Assembly: GCF_905404315.1 (NCBI RefSeq)
Contig: NC_066312.1
Span: 7,489,001-7,553,000, forward strand
From: Leptidea sinapis
Taxonomy: Eukaryota; Arthropoda; Insecta; Lepidoptera; Pieridae
Direction of reading: 5' to 3'
Length of the DNA stretch: 64,000 nucleotides
The position numbers and the translations under genes are program-made. The notes beneath the pieces were generated by a model, which ran no database searches, was not told where the DNA came from, and saw nothing but the letters and a program-made list of their open reading frames with translations. Positions 31,567 through 42,129 of the stretch are shown in pieces. The stretch's first letter is position 1; each line of letters starts with the position of its first letter.

Positions 31567-31666
31567 TGCCCTTACAATGTAAACATTGATTTAAAGAAAT
31601 GTTACGTTGGATATTATGCCCTTACAATGTAAACCCTGATTTAAAGAAATGGTCCGTTGGATATTA
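31567..31666. repeat. Two-unit 50-bp tandem duplication
   Basis: TGCCCTTACAATGTAAAC followed by TGATTTAAAGAAATG and CGTTGGATATTA occurs twice in direct succession (31567-31616, 31617-31666) with four substitutions, so the duplication is fairly recent. Confidence 0.85.
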
Positions 31667-31854
31667 TAAGAAGCTATCTTGAACGTCAAGTGTTGTCTGC
31701 GCTATCCAGAGTGAAACAAGTGGACGATGGGAAACATCTCGCAATTATTATTATTGGTTATTTTCGCAACGAATGAGATATCTCAAGAAAACCTTTCTCT
31801 GCCCATATATGCCTATTGTGTATCATTGTATCATGTGATATGATAATTGGTAGG

Positions 31855-32295
31855 TGTAAATAATATATTTCTTGTGTGCGTGTGTATGTCACTGAACTCC
31901 TCCTAGACAGACGGCTGCACCGATTTTGATGAAATTTTTTCTGTGAGTTCAAGGGGATTCGAGGATGGTTTAGATTCACAATTGAACTACCTCCTAAACG
32001 TCTGGACCGATTTTGATGATACTTTTGTGTGTTCCAGTGAATTTGAGATTGGTGTGTGTCTTCAGGTGGATTCGAGAATGGTTTAGATTCACAATTAAAC
32101 TACCTCCTAAACGGCTTGGCTTGGAGATTTTTTTGTTTGTTTCAGTGAATTTGAGATAGGTTTAGATTCTCAATATGGACGGCATATAATATAATTCTCC
32201 TGCTCATGTGTATGTTAGTGAAAACCTCCTAACGGCTGGACCGATTTTTGAAATTTAAGACGTGTGTACAGGACAACGTCTGTTGGGTCCACTAG
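31855..32295 (+). mobile_element. Helitron-like family 3, internally amplified copy
   Basis: TATTTCTTGTGTGCG near 31867 to CTGTTGGGTCCACTAG. Longer than other copies because a ~100-bp module (ACTACCTCCTAAACG, GACCGATTTTGATGA, CCAGTGAATTTGAGAT, then GGATTCGAGAATGGTTTAGA) is repeated in tandem with variation. The 3' CTAG at 32292-32295 is directly joined to the TC of the next element. Confidence 0.7.
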
Positions 32296-32671
32296 TCTAT
32301 ATATATAAAAATGAATTGCTGTTCGTTAGTCTCGCTAAAACTCGAGAACGGCTGGACCGATTTGGAAAATTTAGGTCTTGAATGTATTTTTGGAAGTCCA
32401 GACAAGGTTTAAAAGGTGAATAAATAGGAAAATGCACGGAATTAAATGAAAACAACAAATTTGTTTTTCCTTTGATGTGTCCATATATAATTTCTATGAG
32501 AGAATTTATTGACGCACGGTTTGACAGTTCTGTTGTGAAACAATTTCATTACGACAGCAGGATGCATATTTTACGAAGTAATTTTTGATGTTATGATATA
32601 TTATTGAGAAATTCATATAAAAACATTATTTTATTTATTATATACAGAACAACGTCTGTCGGGTCAGCTAG
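32296..32671 (+). mobile_element. Helitron-like family 1, complete reference copy
   Basis: TCTATATATATAAAAATGAA to ACGTCTGTCGGGTCAGCTAG followed by T. It contains ACTCGAGAACGGCTGGACCG and GTCCAGACAAGGTTTAAAAG, and a distal GCACGGTTTGACAGTTCTG. Other copies lie at 49339-49690, 25362 (chimera), and 52061 (reverse). Confidence 0.8.
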
Positions 32672-33149
32672 TAGGGAATAAAAATGCAGAGAAAATTTAA
32701 AGGCAGAGAAAGCTGTTCTTGAGATATCTCTTTTGTTGCGAAAATAATGATGTTTTCAATTATCCGAATTTTTCACGATGGAAAACATTTATAACTCTTG
32801 ACATGTTCTAGCTCTTTATTGTGTGTGTTATATAAGTTAATTAATAACTATGAAATGTATGTTTTTTTTAAATATATGTAATATATGTTCGATGTCGGTT
32901 TTTTGTAGTTACAAATACGTCTAGCATACAGGGTTTATTAAAAAAAAAGGCATTTGTTTTTGCTAAAATTATATTATATTGTGGTACATGTTTTGTTTTC
33001 TCTTTCGTTCAGAAAACTAGGAGAATAAGCGACGCCACATTTTTGTCCGATACATCCATGTGTTAATTTTTAAGCTACCCACACAAGTATTGATTCCAAT
33101 GAGGTTCTATACATATGGGCATATCATCGAAGTCTGAAAGTGGACCGGC

Positions 33150-33184
33150 AAAAGTGTGCTTGTAGACAATGTAAGCACACTTTT
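33150..33184. repeat. Perfect 12-bp hairpin
   Basis: AAAAGTGTGCTT, 11-nt loop, AAGCACACTTTT. It stands alone in unassigned sequence. If transcribed it forms a compact stem-loop, too short for a typical animal microRNA precursor. Confidence 0.8.
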
Positions 33185-34083
33185 CAACTTAGTGAGCCTT
33201 ATAGAAGTGCTCAAATAATACGTTAACGACGCAAAATAAGATGGTTTGACTTATCATTAGCTTAATTTATTTATATGAGATGGATTGACGCAAAAAGGGT
33301 AATTAATTTAGTAAAACGAATATTTCTTCATTAAATTATTGGTAATTATATTAATCATTAATTATTATTAAAGTTTGTCAGAATGAGACAGATGAAAGGA
33401 CGCGACAAGCACGCAGTCAGAAATAAAAATTAAACAGTCGCTCTTTCTTTAAAGGCCCAGTGAACAATGATTAGCTCCTCCTTTTTTGAAGTCGGTTAAA
33501 TATATAAACATACAAAATTTTGCCTTTATAATATGGGTGTGATGTTTGATTAAAAACGTAAAAAACCTCTTGACGATCTTGATCAGAAAATGGGGACAGA
33601 CTGATAAACCTAAAACTCATAGCAAATCTCGTTTTCGTCAGGATTAAAAAAAATTACTAGACTTCTACACCACTTATGTTAATGTCCAAATCGGATTCTA
33701 AAATCAAAACACGCAGCTTCAACTGAAAAAATATTTACATTGCTGCCTATTGACCAATAATATCTTAAACAACTGGAGTAAACGCAGAAATGTATATTCA
33801 TGGCAGTCGAAGCTTATTATGGTGTCATGTGGCATTTCGGCATGTTTTTGTATGACGTGAATTGTCCACATGTGTAGAACGTCATTGATTGACTCAGACT
33901 TAATATCGCGGCATGGTGCCAATCAAAACATAGCGTCCGACTGACGATATTACAAAGGTGCAATGAACACCAATCCCTGATATAGTCTGGATACCTAGAA
34001 ACGTCAATAAAATTCACGTTTTTGCACATGAATTGAATTTCTTGCCATATAAATTATTTCTAGTGAATATTGTTGTACCGAAA
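33185..34083. other. Unassigned sequence
   Basis: AT-rich. A TTTTTTGAAGTCGGTTAAAT end at about 33483 is a solo fragment of the AACCGACTTC repeat. The overlapping minus-strand ORFs at 33719-34029 have no recognisable domain. Confidence 0.45.
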
Positions 34084-34347
34084 TATAATAATAATTATAT
34101 TGACACACTTTTTACACAAATTGTCTTGCCCCAAGTTAAGCATATATAGCCTGTGTTATGGGTTACAAGACAATGATATATTTAATACAATATACTTACT
34201 TAAACATACATAAATACATTTAAACATCCATGACTCGGAAACAAACATCCATATTCATCATATAAATGCTTGCACCTACCGGGATTCGAACCCGGGACCT
34301 CTAGCTTAGTAGGTAGGATCGCTAACCACTCGGCTATACAGGTCGTC
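34084..34347 (-). mobile_element. tRNA-headed SINE (family T), copy 2
   Basis: Head at 34347 down to 34275: GACGACCTGTATAGCCGAG, TGGTTAGCGATCC and CCCGGGTTCGAATCCCGG (box B perfect). The tail is TATAATTATTATTAT at the left edge. Well preserved. Confidence 0.85.
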
Positions 34348-34359
34348 GAATATAAACGT

Positions 34360-34845
34360 AACAAATTTTCTAGTCGGCCACTCTTACTACTTAGAGCTAC
34401 AATTCAGCTTCCTTTCTGTCAATAAACCTCGCCTGATTTCACTTCTGTCCCGTTTTTAACTTAGGTCAATAGATATTTGTGTAATAATTCCTTCTGGATT
34501 AATGTTCATTTATAGCAGCTTTTTAAATACCAGCACAATTTACCATTACATAGTAGCTGCAGCACTTAGCTCGTCAAATTACATCATAGTTACATTAAAA
34601 AAATATATACTGTACAAGACTGTTTAACTAATAAAAACTTGAACGGATAATTTCGGAATTTTTTAATGTGGTGGCATGCAGCGTAATTTATCGCGGACGA
34701 AATTTATTTATCTATACAAATAAATGGAGAGCCGTTGTTTTTTCTTCGGTCATACTTCGAAAACTACAGAACTGTTCGGAATAATACCAATACCATGAGA
34801 TGCAGCGTGGTTTCGGAGACGGTTTTCTTATATGACATATTGTTT
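34360..34845. other. Unassigned sequence between two SINEs
   Basis: AT-rich. No feature recognised. Confidence 0.4.
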
Positions 34846-34849
34846 TCAA

Positions 34850-35076
34850 TATTGACACAAATTATCTTGCCCCAAACAAAGCATAGCCTGTACTATGGGT
34901 ACAAGACAACGATATATTTAATACGATATACTTACTTAAACATACATAAATACTTATAAACATTCATGACTCAGAAACACATTCATATTCATCATATAAA
35001 TGTTTGTACCTACCGGAATTCAAACAAGGGACCTCTAGCTCAGTAGGCAGGGTCACTAACCACTGGGCTATAGGGG
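34850..35076 (-). mobile_element. tRNA-headed SINE (family T), copy 3
   Basis: Same family, only ~500 bp from copy 2 and in the same orientation. The head is more decayed: box B reads TTTGAATTCCGG and the first bases are altered (TAACCCCCTATAGCCCAGTG). Its RNA polymerase III promoter is therefore probably inactive. Confidence 0.8.
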
Positions 35077-35079
35077 GTT

Positions 35080-35925
35080 ATAACTTATCCGGAAGCTATA
35101 TCTTTTGACTGAGATTTACCTATATATTCGCAATACAAATAATTCAGTCAATGATATAATTTAATACACATAATACGACGTAACAGGCGTTGTTCTATGC
35201 ATAACGAAAATGAGGATATTATGAAATTGTCAATATCCATCGTAAAAGTGTATGTGAACGTTTTATCTGTTAAGGATTGCGCTTTGGATAGTTTATTAAG
35301 TGCTAAATACTGGGATGCGTAGTGAATATAAGCGTCTGTTTCACAATATGTGAGTAAAGTTATGACTAGGCTAGTTGCGACATCGTTTGAGTGCATTAGC
35401 AACGCTACCCAACACATAAAACGCCTAATAAATTATTTAATTAGAAAAGATCAAGTAGCGAATATTAATTCGACGGTTAGCTAGCCTGACAGGCATTCAG
35501 AAATATCGATTGAAATAGAGTTAAAATGAGGACTATATTAGTAAAATCTCATTAGAGTGTGGTTATTTCTTATTATCAGGATATATTTATTAATGTAAAT
35601 TAATATCTAAGGCCTATTATAATATGAAAGATTATTTGAATGATAAAGATAGTTGGGACTTAAGTTTATTGTTAATGAATACTACTTAAATTTTGTACTT
35701 CATCCTGTCTTAAAGTGAATAAGTTTTTTTTTGGTCGTTTATTTCAGCCCAGTATCTTTTAACTGTATGATCAAACTACATGGACACATAAGGTGACACG
35801 GCAGTCTGTACATATATATATATATATATATATATGTATATTGTTCCTTCCCTAACATTAGGCTATAATGTAGCACACCAATTATTATTGTTGTCTTCTT
35901 TGGTATAAATTCCCTTCTTAGTTCT
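35080..35925. other. Unassigned sequence with (TA)n at 35813-35836
   Basis: A TA microsatellite of about 12 units is the only distinct feature. The minus-strand ORF at 35148-35417 has no recognisable domain. Confidence 0.45.
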
Positions 35926-35929
35926 TATA

Positions 35930-36213
35930 TATCTTTTTTTTTATGGAAAAGGAGGACAAAAAGCGTACGGGTCATCTGGTGTTAAGTGATCACCGCCGCC
36001 CACATTCTCTTGCAACACCAAAGGAATCACAGGAGCGTTGCCGGCCTTTAAGGAAGTTGTACGCGCTTTTGTTGAAGGTACCCATGTCGTATCGTCCCGG
36101 AAACACTGCACAAGGAAGTTCATTCCACAGCTTTGTAGAACGTGGAAGAAAGCTCCTTGAAAACCGCACTGTGGAGGACCGCCACAGACCCAGATCGTGG
36201 GGATGATATCCTT
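35930..36213 (-). mobile_element. LINE 3' end (family J), 5'-truncated
   Basis: The T-run at 35933-35942 is the poly-A tail of a minus-strand insertion. The sequence ATGGAAAAGGAGGACAAAAAG, ACCGCCGCCCACATTCTC and GAGCGTTGCCGGCC follows. On the minus strand the end of the ORF is recognisable in pieces (for example the region encoding YDMGTFNKSAYNFLK). It resembles the C-terminus of jockey-like non-LTR retrotransposons found throughout Lepidoptera. Confidence 0.75.
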
Positions 36214-36214
36214 T

Positions 36215-36825
36215 TTCTGGCAGCTGACCAGTTTTATTTTTATTTTACTGTTTAGGTCCTTGTCTGGATACATTAGAAACGGTAGGTACTTAAATATAGC
36301 CGGCACTGTTTTCTTTGAGTGAGCGTTATATTTGGTTGCTTTGGTTATTAATCTCTTTGTGTCACCAGGTCATATTTATTAGGCGTTCCAGCTTCTAAGT
36401 ACTGGATTCAGTTTCCTGTTTATCGATAGTCAGAAGATGAAAGTGCGAAAAGAAATATGTGATACTTAATTTTTTCCAAAAATATATAATCGCAAATGCA
36501 TAACTGTTTCGTCAAATCCAAGTGTACAAAGTGAATTGTCAAACTGAACTGTCTGAAGTCTTAAATTATTGTGGAACGCAATCTATCTTACTCATAACTT
36601 TTATGTGGCCATTTATTAATTTATCCCACGACAATCCACAACTTTACTATCTGTGGATATAATCTAACCAATACTTTGTCAGCGTAGACTTCAATCAAAT
36701 AAAAAACACGCAACGCTGTCTTTGTCCCTCACTAAGTATGTCAATTTTACACCAATCATTTGCGCATGTATTAGAGAACGAAAACCAACTGACACTCAAA
36801 TCGATGCTTGCAATGTAAATAGTTT
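36215..36825. other. Unassigned sequence
   Basis: No gene or repeat boundary recognised. Confidence 0.4.
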
Positions 36826-36829
36826 TGTG

Positions 36830-37098
36830 AAAAGAAGCGATGTCACTAGCAAGACGTTCACTTGTATGTAACTGATACGTCCTGTCCATTACAATGCAGT
36901 GCCGCTCAGGATTCTTGATTGAACTCAAAGTTTGGAGCGGCATGCATCGTGCGCTTGTCTTTTTGAGACATAAGATCTCTCTTAGTATAGAGTAGATTAC
37001 GAAGTCTTATTATTGTAGTGTTTGACTGGCAATGGCGCCTTTCAAACGGAAACACATTAATGCTTACACATAACAGTTTCACGGTGGAAAAGTCACCC
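36830..37098 (-). mobile_element. SINE family H, diverged copy
   Basis: GATACGTCCTGTCCATTACA, ATGCAGTGCCGCTCAGGATT, TTGAGACATAAGATCTC, then ATGCTTACACATAACAGTTT and CACGG. Recognisable throughout but with indels, and the left tail is degraded. Minus orientation. Confidence 0.65.
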
Positions 37099-37464
37099 CT
37101 TGCGTAGCCACCTGTTTTGATCTGCCGCTGATAATCAACCTGTCAAAATATTGCAACTCCAACTGATGACGTTCTATAGATATATAGGCAAATCAAAATC
37201 TAAACAATCTAAGTGTAAGACTTACTTATTGGATTATTTAAACGACATAACTTACAGATATCTCACTCAGACGTATCTCACACAGACAAAAAAGTACATT
37301 TCACTACAATATGTGGGTTGCGCCTGTCTACCATTAAAATTAAATATTTCGCCCATCGTGGATTCGTTTGACATCGGAGAGTAGATGGCCACGTTATCAA
37401 ATAGGCTGCAGAACACTGTTCTACGCTGTACGGTACAGCTGTCAATGTTTGTTACATTTAAGTG

Positions 37465-38890
37465 TGTGAAAATATTATTATTTTGTACACAGCAGACATC
37501 AAAAACCACATTAGGCATTGCAAGTACCACTTTTATGCTGATGACAACCAAATTTATATATCTTGTAAGCCAAATGAAATAGATAACGCGGTCCAGGTGC
37601 TTAACGATGACCTTAATTTGATTGACCTTGATTTGTGGGCCCAGAAAAACAGCTTATGTCTTAATCCGGTAAAATCAAAATACATAATTTGTGGCACCAA
37701 AAAACAACTTACTCGCTTAAAGTCTTCACCTAACATAATCTTGATGGGTGAACCCATTGAACGTACATACGTAGTGCGTAATCTTGGTCTTCTTCTCGAC
37801 TGTAAACTGCGATTCCATGATCACATCACTAACCAAGTCAGTAACTCCTTTTACAGGCTGAAAGTATTATACAGGATGAGACCGGAAAGGTCGAAGGAAA
37901 TGCGTATCCGCCTCGTTGAAAGTCTAGTTCTCTCAAAGCTGAATTATACAGATGTCGTGTTTGGCCCGCGTTTAGTTTCCGTAACAAAAAAACTGATACA
38001 GAGAGTCCAGAATGCATGCGCCCGTTATTGTTTCAATATATCACATAGAGACCACGTAACCCCTTTCTTGAATGAGCATTTAATGTTAAAAATGAGACAC
38101 CGGCAAACTACATTTGGCTTGCCTTCTATTTGGTGTGCTAAAATTCGAGAAGCCAAAATACCTTTATGACAAACTATCAAGAACGGCTAGTCTTAGGTCC
38201 TGTGGGTCACGGCAATGTTCTGTTCGGATGATCATTGAGAAACATCGATCGGCGTCATTTAGGGGTAGCTTTCGTTACTCGGCATCTAAATGTTGGAATA
38301 ACATCCCGCCGCCTATTAGAAATTTAAAAAGTCTGCCTTTATTTAAAACGAAATTACGACAATTTCTTCTACAAGAGCAAAGAGCACAAGAAAGCTTGGC
38401 CCAAGATATGAGTGCATTATAGGTTAGGTTCAGGTTTGGTCTTAATATATTTATTAGTTTGTTAATTGATTATCCAAATTGAGCTATTGAATTATTTGTA
38501 ATCTTCGTAGTTTTTTATATTTAGTAGGTTATTTTCTGTCTGGTGCTGGGTAGTCCTATTTCATTTTACCTTGTTTTAAATTGTAATAATATTCTAATAA
38601 TTGTAATATGTTGTAGTAATGTTTTAAATTCAAAGTTTTTCCGATTACTTGTGTTTAGTTTAATGTTCGTATTAATTTTGTATATTTATAGCGGAAGCGG
38701 AAGTTCGGCGCTGAGCATGCATATGTGTTCCAGCATATGCCGAGCTTGAGCTTATTTGCGGCTAACGTTCCTAGTATTTTAATAAGTATGGATTGTTTTA
38801 TTGTTTAATTTCAAATTTAATTTAATTTAAGAATTGTTTTATTTTTTGTGTGTTTTTTTAGCTGCAAATAAAATATTTTATTATTTATTA
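37465..38890 (+). pseudogene. LINE reverse transcriptase 3' half with intact YADD motif
   Basis: 5'-truncated jockey/CR1-group non-LTR retrotransposon. The frame 37462-38169 (235 codons) contains ILYTADIKNHIRHCKYHFYA then DDNQIYISCKP; FYADD is the catalytic Asp pair of reverse transcriptase. Next come NSLCLNPVKSKYIICG, VRNLGLLLDCKLRFHDHI and SKLNYTDVVFGPR, typical of the thumb region. Near 38130 the frame shifts to 38114-38422, continuing FRGSFRYSASKCWNNIPPPI and a C-terminal stop. The 3' UTR (~470 bp) ends with AATAAAATATTTTATTATTT, giving an ATT-type tail. The first third of the RT and all endonuclease sequence are absent. Confidence 0.85.
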
Positions 38891-38894
38891 TTAT

Positions 38895-39120
38895 TAAAAT
38901 ATGTGTATTCCATTATTTTAATAAGTAATGTATATCCAAAAAAACATAATTAAATTTACAAGCTTATGCATTCATACGTCTTTACATTCAATGAAATTAA
39001 ATAAGATTATTTTAATCCTCATATACGTATTAGAATCATAACGTGGAACAAAAATGAAATATTTTTCGATGAACATCCAAAAATGTAACTACGTAATATA
39101 CGCACAAAAAGTACACACCT
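38895..39120. other. Short unassigned spacer
   Basis: AT-rich. No feature recognised between the LINE tail and the next Helitron. Confidence 0.4.
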
Positions 39121-39122
39121 AT

Positions 39123-39323
39123 TCTATATATATATATAAGATATTTCCACGTATATAGTCACTCATCACGATATCTCTGGAACCATTAGAGCTAAAGACT
39201 TGAATTTTTTTGGAATATTCTTTTCACCGAGTAGAGGTTAGCTAAGAACGGATTTTCCAAAATTCCATCCGCATGAGTTTTTTTTTTTATTATGAACAGA
39301 ACTACGTCTGTCGGGTTAGCTAG
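39123..39323 (+). mobile_element. Helitron-like family 4, copy 2
   Basis: TCTATATATATATATAAG, then CACGATATCTCTGGAACCAT and the 3' end ACGTCTGTCGGGTTAGCTAG followed by T. Complete ends. Confidence 0.75.
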
Positions 39324-39526
39324 TATATTATGTAAGTGATTTCCACCTATGTATTGCCTCATCACGATACCTCTGGAACCATAAGGCGTAGATACTTGAA
39401 ATTTGTTAGAGATATTTCTTTCGCTGAGTAGAGGTCAGCTTAGGAAAGGATTTTACGAAATTCCCCTGTTAAGAGTTAAAGAGTTTTTTTTATAATGAAT
39501 AGAACTACGTCTGTCGCGTCAGTTTA
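39324..39526 (+). mobile_element. Helitron-like family 4, copy 3 (tandem)
   Basis: Begins right after the preceding CTAG. CACGATACCTCTGGAACCAT and ACTACGTCTGTCGCGTCAGT show it is a second copy in direct tandem, with an eroded 3' end. Confidence 0.7.
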
Positions 39527-39527
39527 A

Positions 39528-39795
39528 GTTTAGTCGGGTGATATATACTATATGTATGTTGGTTTATATTCCCTTAGAAAATTTAAATTTGCAGTTAAAT
39601 GAATTGAGAACATATTATGAACTATCCTATCCCTCAACGTGACATACCAAATAATATACGAAGGTACAAAATTTCACTTACTCTTTGAATGGGTGGAATT
39701 AGAACGTGGGACGGGATTAATAAGGTATATTTATGATATGATTCATTCGGGAGTACGTGACCAATATCTAACAGGTGTTGTGTAGGTATTTTGTG
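39528..39795 (+). mobile_element. Helitron-like family 5, copy 2 (fragment)
   Basis: TATATTCCCTTAGAAAATTT, CTATCCTATCCCTCAACGTG and GACCAATATCTAACAGGTG match 30571-30870 on the opposite strand. The 3' end has been lost. Family order 4-5 in this array mirrors 5-4 in the minus-strand array at 30.6-31.1 kb. Confidence 0.6.
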
Positions 39796-40110
39796 TTGAG
39801 GTCGTAGGTCATCGTATGACCTTTACAACGTTGTGAGTCATTATCATGATTTGAGTGCACTCATCCTCGCGTGAGTTTCAGGAAGAAGCAATCAGTTTAG
39901 ACTCCCTCTTAATTTGTTTAACACGATGCACGGCGATTGAAGTATCTCTTGAGACTGGATAAAAATACGAAGGGCGTTTAAAGAATCATGCACAACACCT
40001 TAACAATATTTCATATTCTTCTTTCTGAACTATAGCCGCTAATATACAAATTGTTTCCTTAGTTGTTTGATATCACACCACATCAGAAAGCGCAGCCATT
40101 ATGTATTGGA

Positions 40111-40131
40111 GTGATAACACGCTGTTATCAC
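40111..40131. repeat. 9-bp perfect inverted repeat
   Basis: GTGATAACA, CGC, TGTTATCAC. It lies just upstream of a LINE scrap and may be coincidental. Confidence 0.6.
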
Positions 40132-40194
40132 GCTACGAAACTACGTTATTTATTACGTACAAAATTAAATGCAGACATATTGTATGATATATTA

Positions 40195-40340
40195 ATATGT
40201 ACGCCTGCCATACCACAACCTCGCGTTTTACGAGGAATTTCTGCACTCGCACAGCCGCTTTGTGAAATCAAGTATCGGGTGCAGATTACTCCAGCTGGTA
40301 CGACTTTACACCCTCCAAGCTTTTTTTATGGAAGAGAAAG
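40195..40340 (+). pseudogene. LINE family J ORF scrap
   Basis: One frame reads HTTTSRFTRNFCTRTAAL, stop, NQVSGADYSSWYDF. It aligns with the intact stretch at 48,930 (HSTTAPFAKKFSPRTATLWN). The nucleotide stretch CTCGCACAGCCGCTTTGTGA is nearly the same in both. A tryptophan codon has become a stop here. Confidence 0.6.
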
Positions 40341-40344
40341 ACGT

Positions 40345-41180
40345 GGTCTGATTAAGCACGGGTGGTTTGCCGCTTAAAGAATCTAGAGGCACGGTTGTAT
40401 TTCCTCTTTAGAACTTTGCACTTCGGATCCATTATGCATATCGCCGCAACCCAGGATGTTTTTTGCAGTCAATCACGGGGTGATCCCCGCAATTATTCTG
40501 ATAGGATACAAACCATGCACCAATGGTAGGATGCAAAAAAAGAATGCATCCTATCGTAATTTGCTGACTTGTAGTGCTAAACGCGGTGGGTCAATGGTGT
40601 TCTGCGACGTGGCGGTTGGATAGGCACCACACTCCTGAACAAGCAATAATCGAACGTTCCGAGAGGGGCGTCTTCAGAGACCTAATAATTATCAGGATCT
40701 TTAGTCAGCAAAAAATCTAATATGAAGGGAATTTGGCTATCCACATCAAGGAGACTACTATTTCAGTAGAGGGGATCTGTGCAAGCACATCGTCAATTGC
40801 CGTTTGATCGTAGCCTATGAGACGATCCGGTTAGAGGATGCGTTGCTGGCTTTTAAGGAGTAAGTATATCCCTGAATCTCGGTGTGGAACAAGATCAGCC
40901 GGCAGATGATTCGACAAAGTAGCGGTGAGAGACAAAAACGTTCTTGCCAAAGGCGCAGTTTTAGAATACCACACCAGAACGTGTTGCACGTAAAATTGCA
41001 CATATTGACGTGATGTCCAGTGATGGAATTCGCTTGATGGTATTAAATCAGATCAACTCCATCGAACAACTCCACTTAATATAATCGAGGAACCCAAATC
41101 GACGCAAATCCTAATAATCAAGTCTATTGGAGATGACCTTATCCATGTCCAGTTTTTGGTAATTAATTTTTCTTTGATGT
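40345..41180. other. Moderately GC-rich unassigned sequence
   Basis: This stretch is less AT-rich than its surroundings and looks like old coding sequence (possibly retroelement), but I cannot match any frame. It contains a small hairpin, TAGGATGCA/TGCATCCTA, at about 40530-40556. Confidence 0.35.
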
Positions 41181-41221
41181 GAGTGACAATGTCCTACTTA
41201 TCTCACGTGGTGCGTATATGA

Positions 41222-41371
41222 TTTTTTTTCCCACCTGGATAATAAGCTCGCTTTTAGTCCCTGGTACGAGGGCAAAAGTTGTCTTGCCGTGAGAGAATCG
41301 GTCACTTTTGTCCCTCGTAGCAGGGACAAAAAAAAAGCTTTTCATCGAGGTGGGAAAAAAAAATATTTTTC
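41222..41371. mobile_element. Foldback MITE family D
   Basis: About 150 bp. The outer ~60 bp at each side are inverted repeats: TTTTTTTCCCACCTGGAT, AAGCTCGCTTTTAGTCCCTG and TACGAGGGCAAAAGT at the left, with the inverse CACTTTTGTCCCTCGTAGCA, GGGACAAA and ATCGAGGTGGGAAAAAAAA at the right. Only ~25 bp separate the arms. No coding sequence. Confidence 0.75.
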
Positions 41372-41535
41372 AGTTTCATTTGAATCAGTGTCATCAATAT
41401 TTCAATTTGATTTTTTGATTAAATCACATGAATCCGTCGGTCACGTTACAGGATAAGTTGTGTCCATAGTATTTACATATGAAAGAACTTAAGCAAGATA
41501 AATTAAACGAATTTATTATGGACATGTGTTACAAA

Positions 41536-41665
41536 TCCCTACTAATATTATAAAGTATGTGAATGTAAGTTTGTTTGTTACGCTTTCACGCCTAAACCAC
41601 CGAACCGATTTTGATTAAATTTAGTAGTATATAAATATATTATAAATAGAACTTACCCGCAGCTT
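41536..41665 (+). mobile_element. Helitron-like family 6, 5' end
   Basis: TCCCTACTAATATTATAAAG then GTGAATGTAAGTTTGTTTGT, TACGCTTTCACGCC and CGAACCGATTTTGAT. A TC start after A and this 5' sequence are typical of lepidopteran non-autonomous Helitrons. A second 5' end lies at 63084. The 3' end is missing. Confidence 0.65.
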
Positions 41666-41770
41666 AGTAGTACAGTCAAATTAGGGGCGGTTGACCCCTT
41701 TCTTTGCTTACGTGACTGTAGGTTGCGTAGCACCTTAAATAAGTGTCAAATATCATTGAAATTAAAAAAA

Positions 41771-42127
41771 AGTGTGTGTGTACTTATGTATGCACGCAAG
41801 GAATAATACTTCTTTGGCCCAACGAAGCAAAAATCATTAAAATGATCTATTCGTCCTGCAATTCTACGTTTTTAGAAAGAACAATTTTGTGAAGATCTCG
41901 CAAAGATGTCTGTGACAATTAATAATGAATATGGCTGTATGGGTTTGAATCCTTTGCCTGTCCTAATAATGGACGGAGAAACAAAAAAAAAATAACGAAT
42001 GACGCAAACGTCAGAAAATTTTAGGAACCAACTTCAACCTGTTACTGCTATGTTACAGTAATGCGCGCGCATTTCAAAATTTCACTCTCATAATTTTTTC
42101 ATAACGTGCCTAAAGAAGTATAACTTC
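41771..42127 (+). mobile_element. MITE family A, copy 3
   Basis: GTGTGTGTGTACTTATGTAT, TACTTCTTTGGCCCAACG to GTGCCTAAAGAAGTATAACTTC (right end). The right terminal repeat is the best preserved of the three copies and matches the left end of copy 1. Confidence 0.75.
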
Positions 42128-42129
42128 AA

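Larger units (their letters stand above)
31725..32786. mobile_element. TIR-bounded element invaded by Helitrons
   Basis: Left arm 31725-31803 and right arm 32702-32786 are inverted copies. The best block is TTATTTTCGCAAC, then GAGATATCTCAAGAA and CTTTCTCTGCC, read on the plus strand at the left and the minus strand at the right. Almost everything between the arms is Helitron sequence (31855-32671), so an older short TIR element served as the target. Superfamily unknown. Confidence 0.6.

Noticed and set aside
35941..36306. 121-codon minus-strand ORF and 87-codon plus-strand ORF
   Set aside because: Both overlap the non-coding and frameshifted 3' end of LINE family J, and the same sequence recurs at 57.5 kb.
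40063..40377. 104-codon plus-strand ORF
   Set aside because: Its second half overlaps a LINE scrap in the wrong frame, and its first half has no recognisable content.
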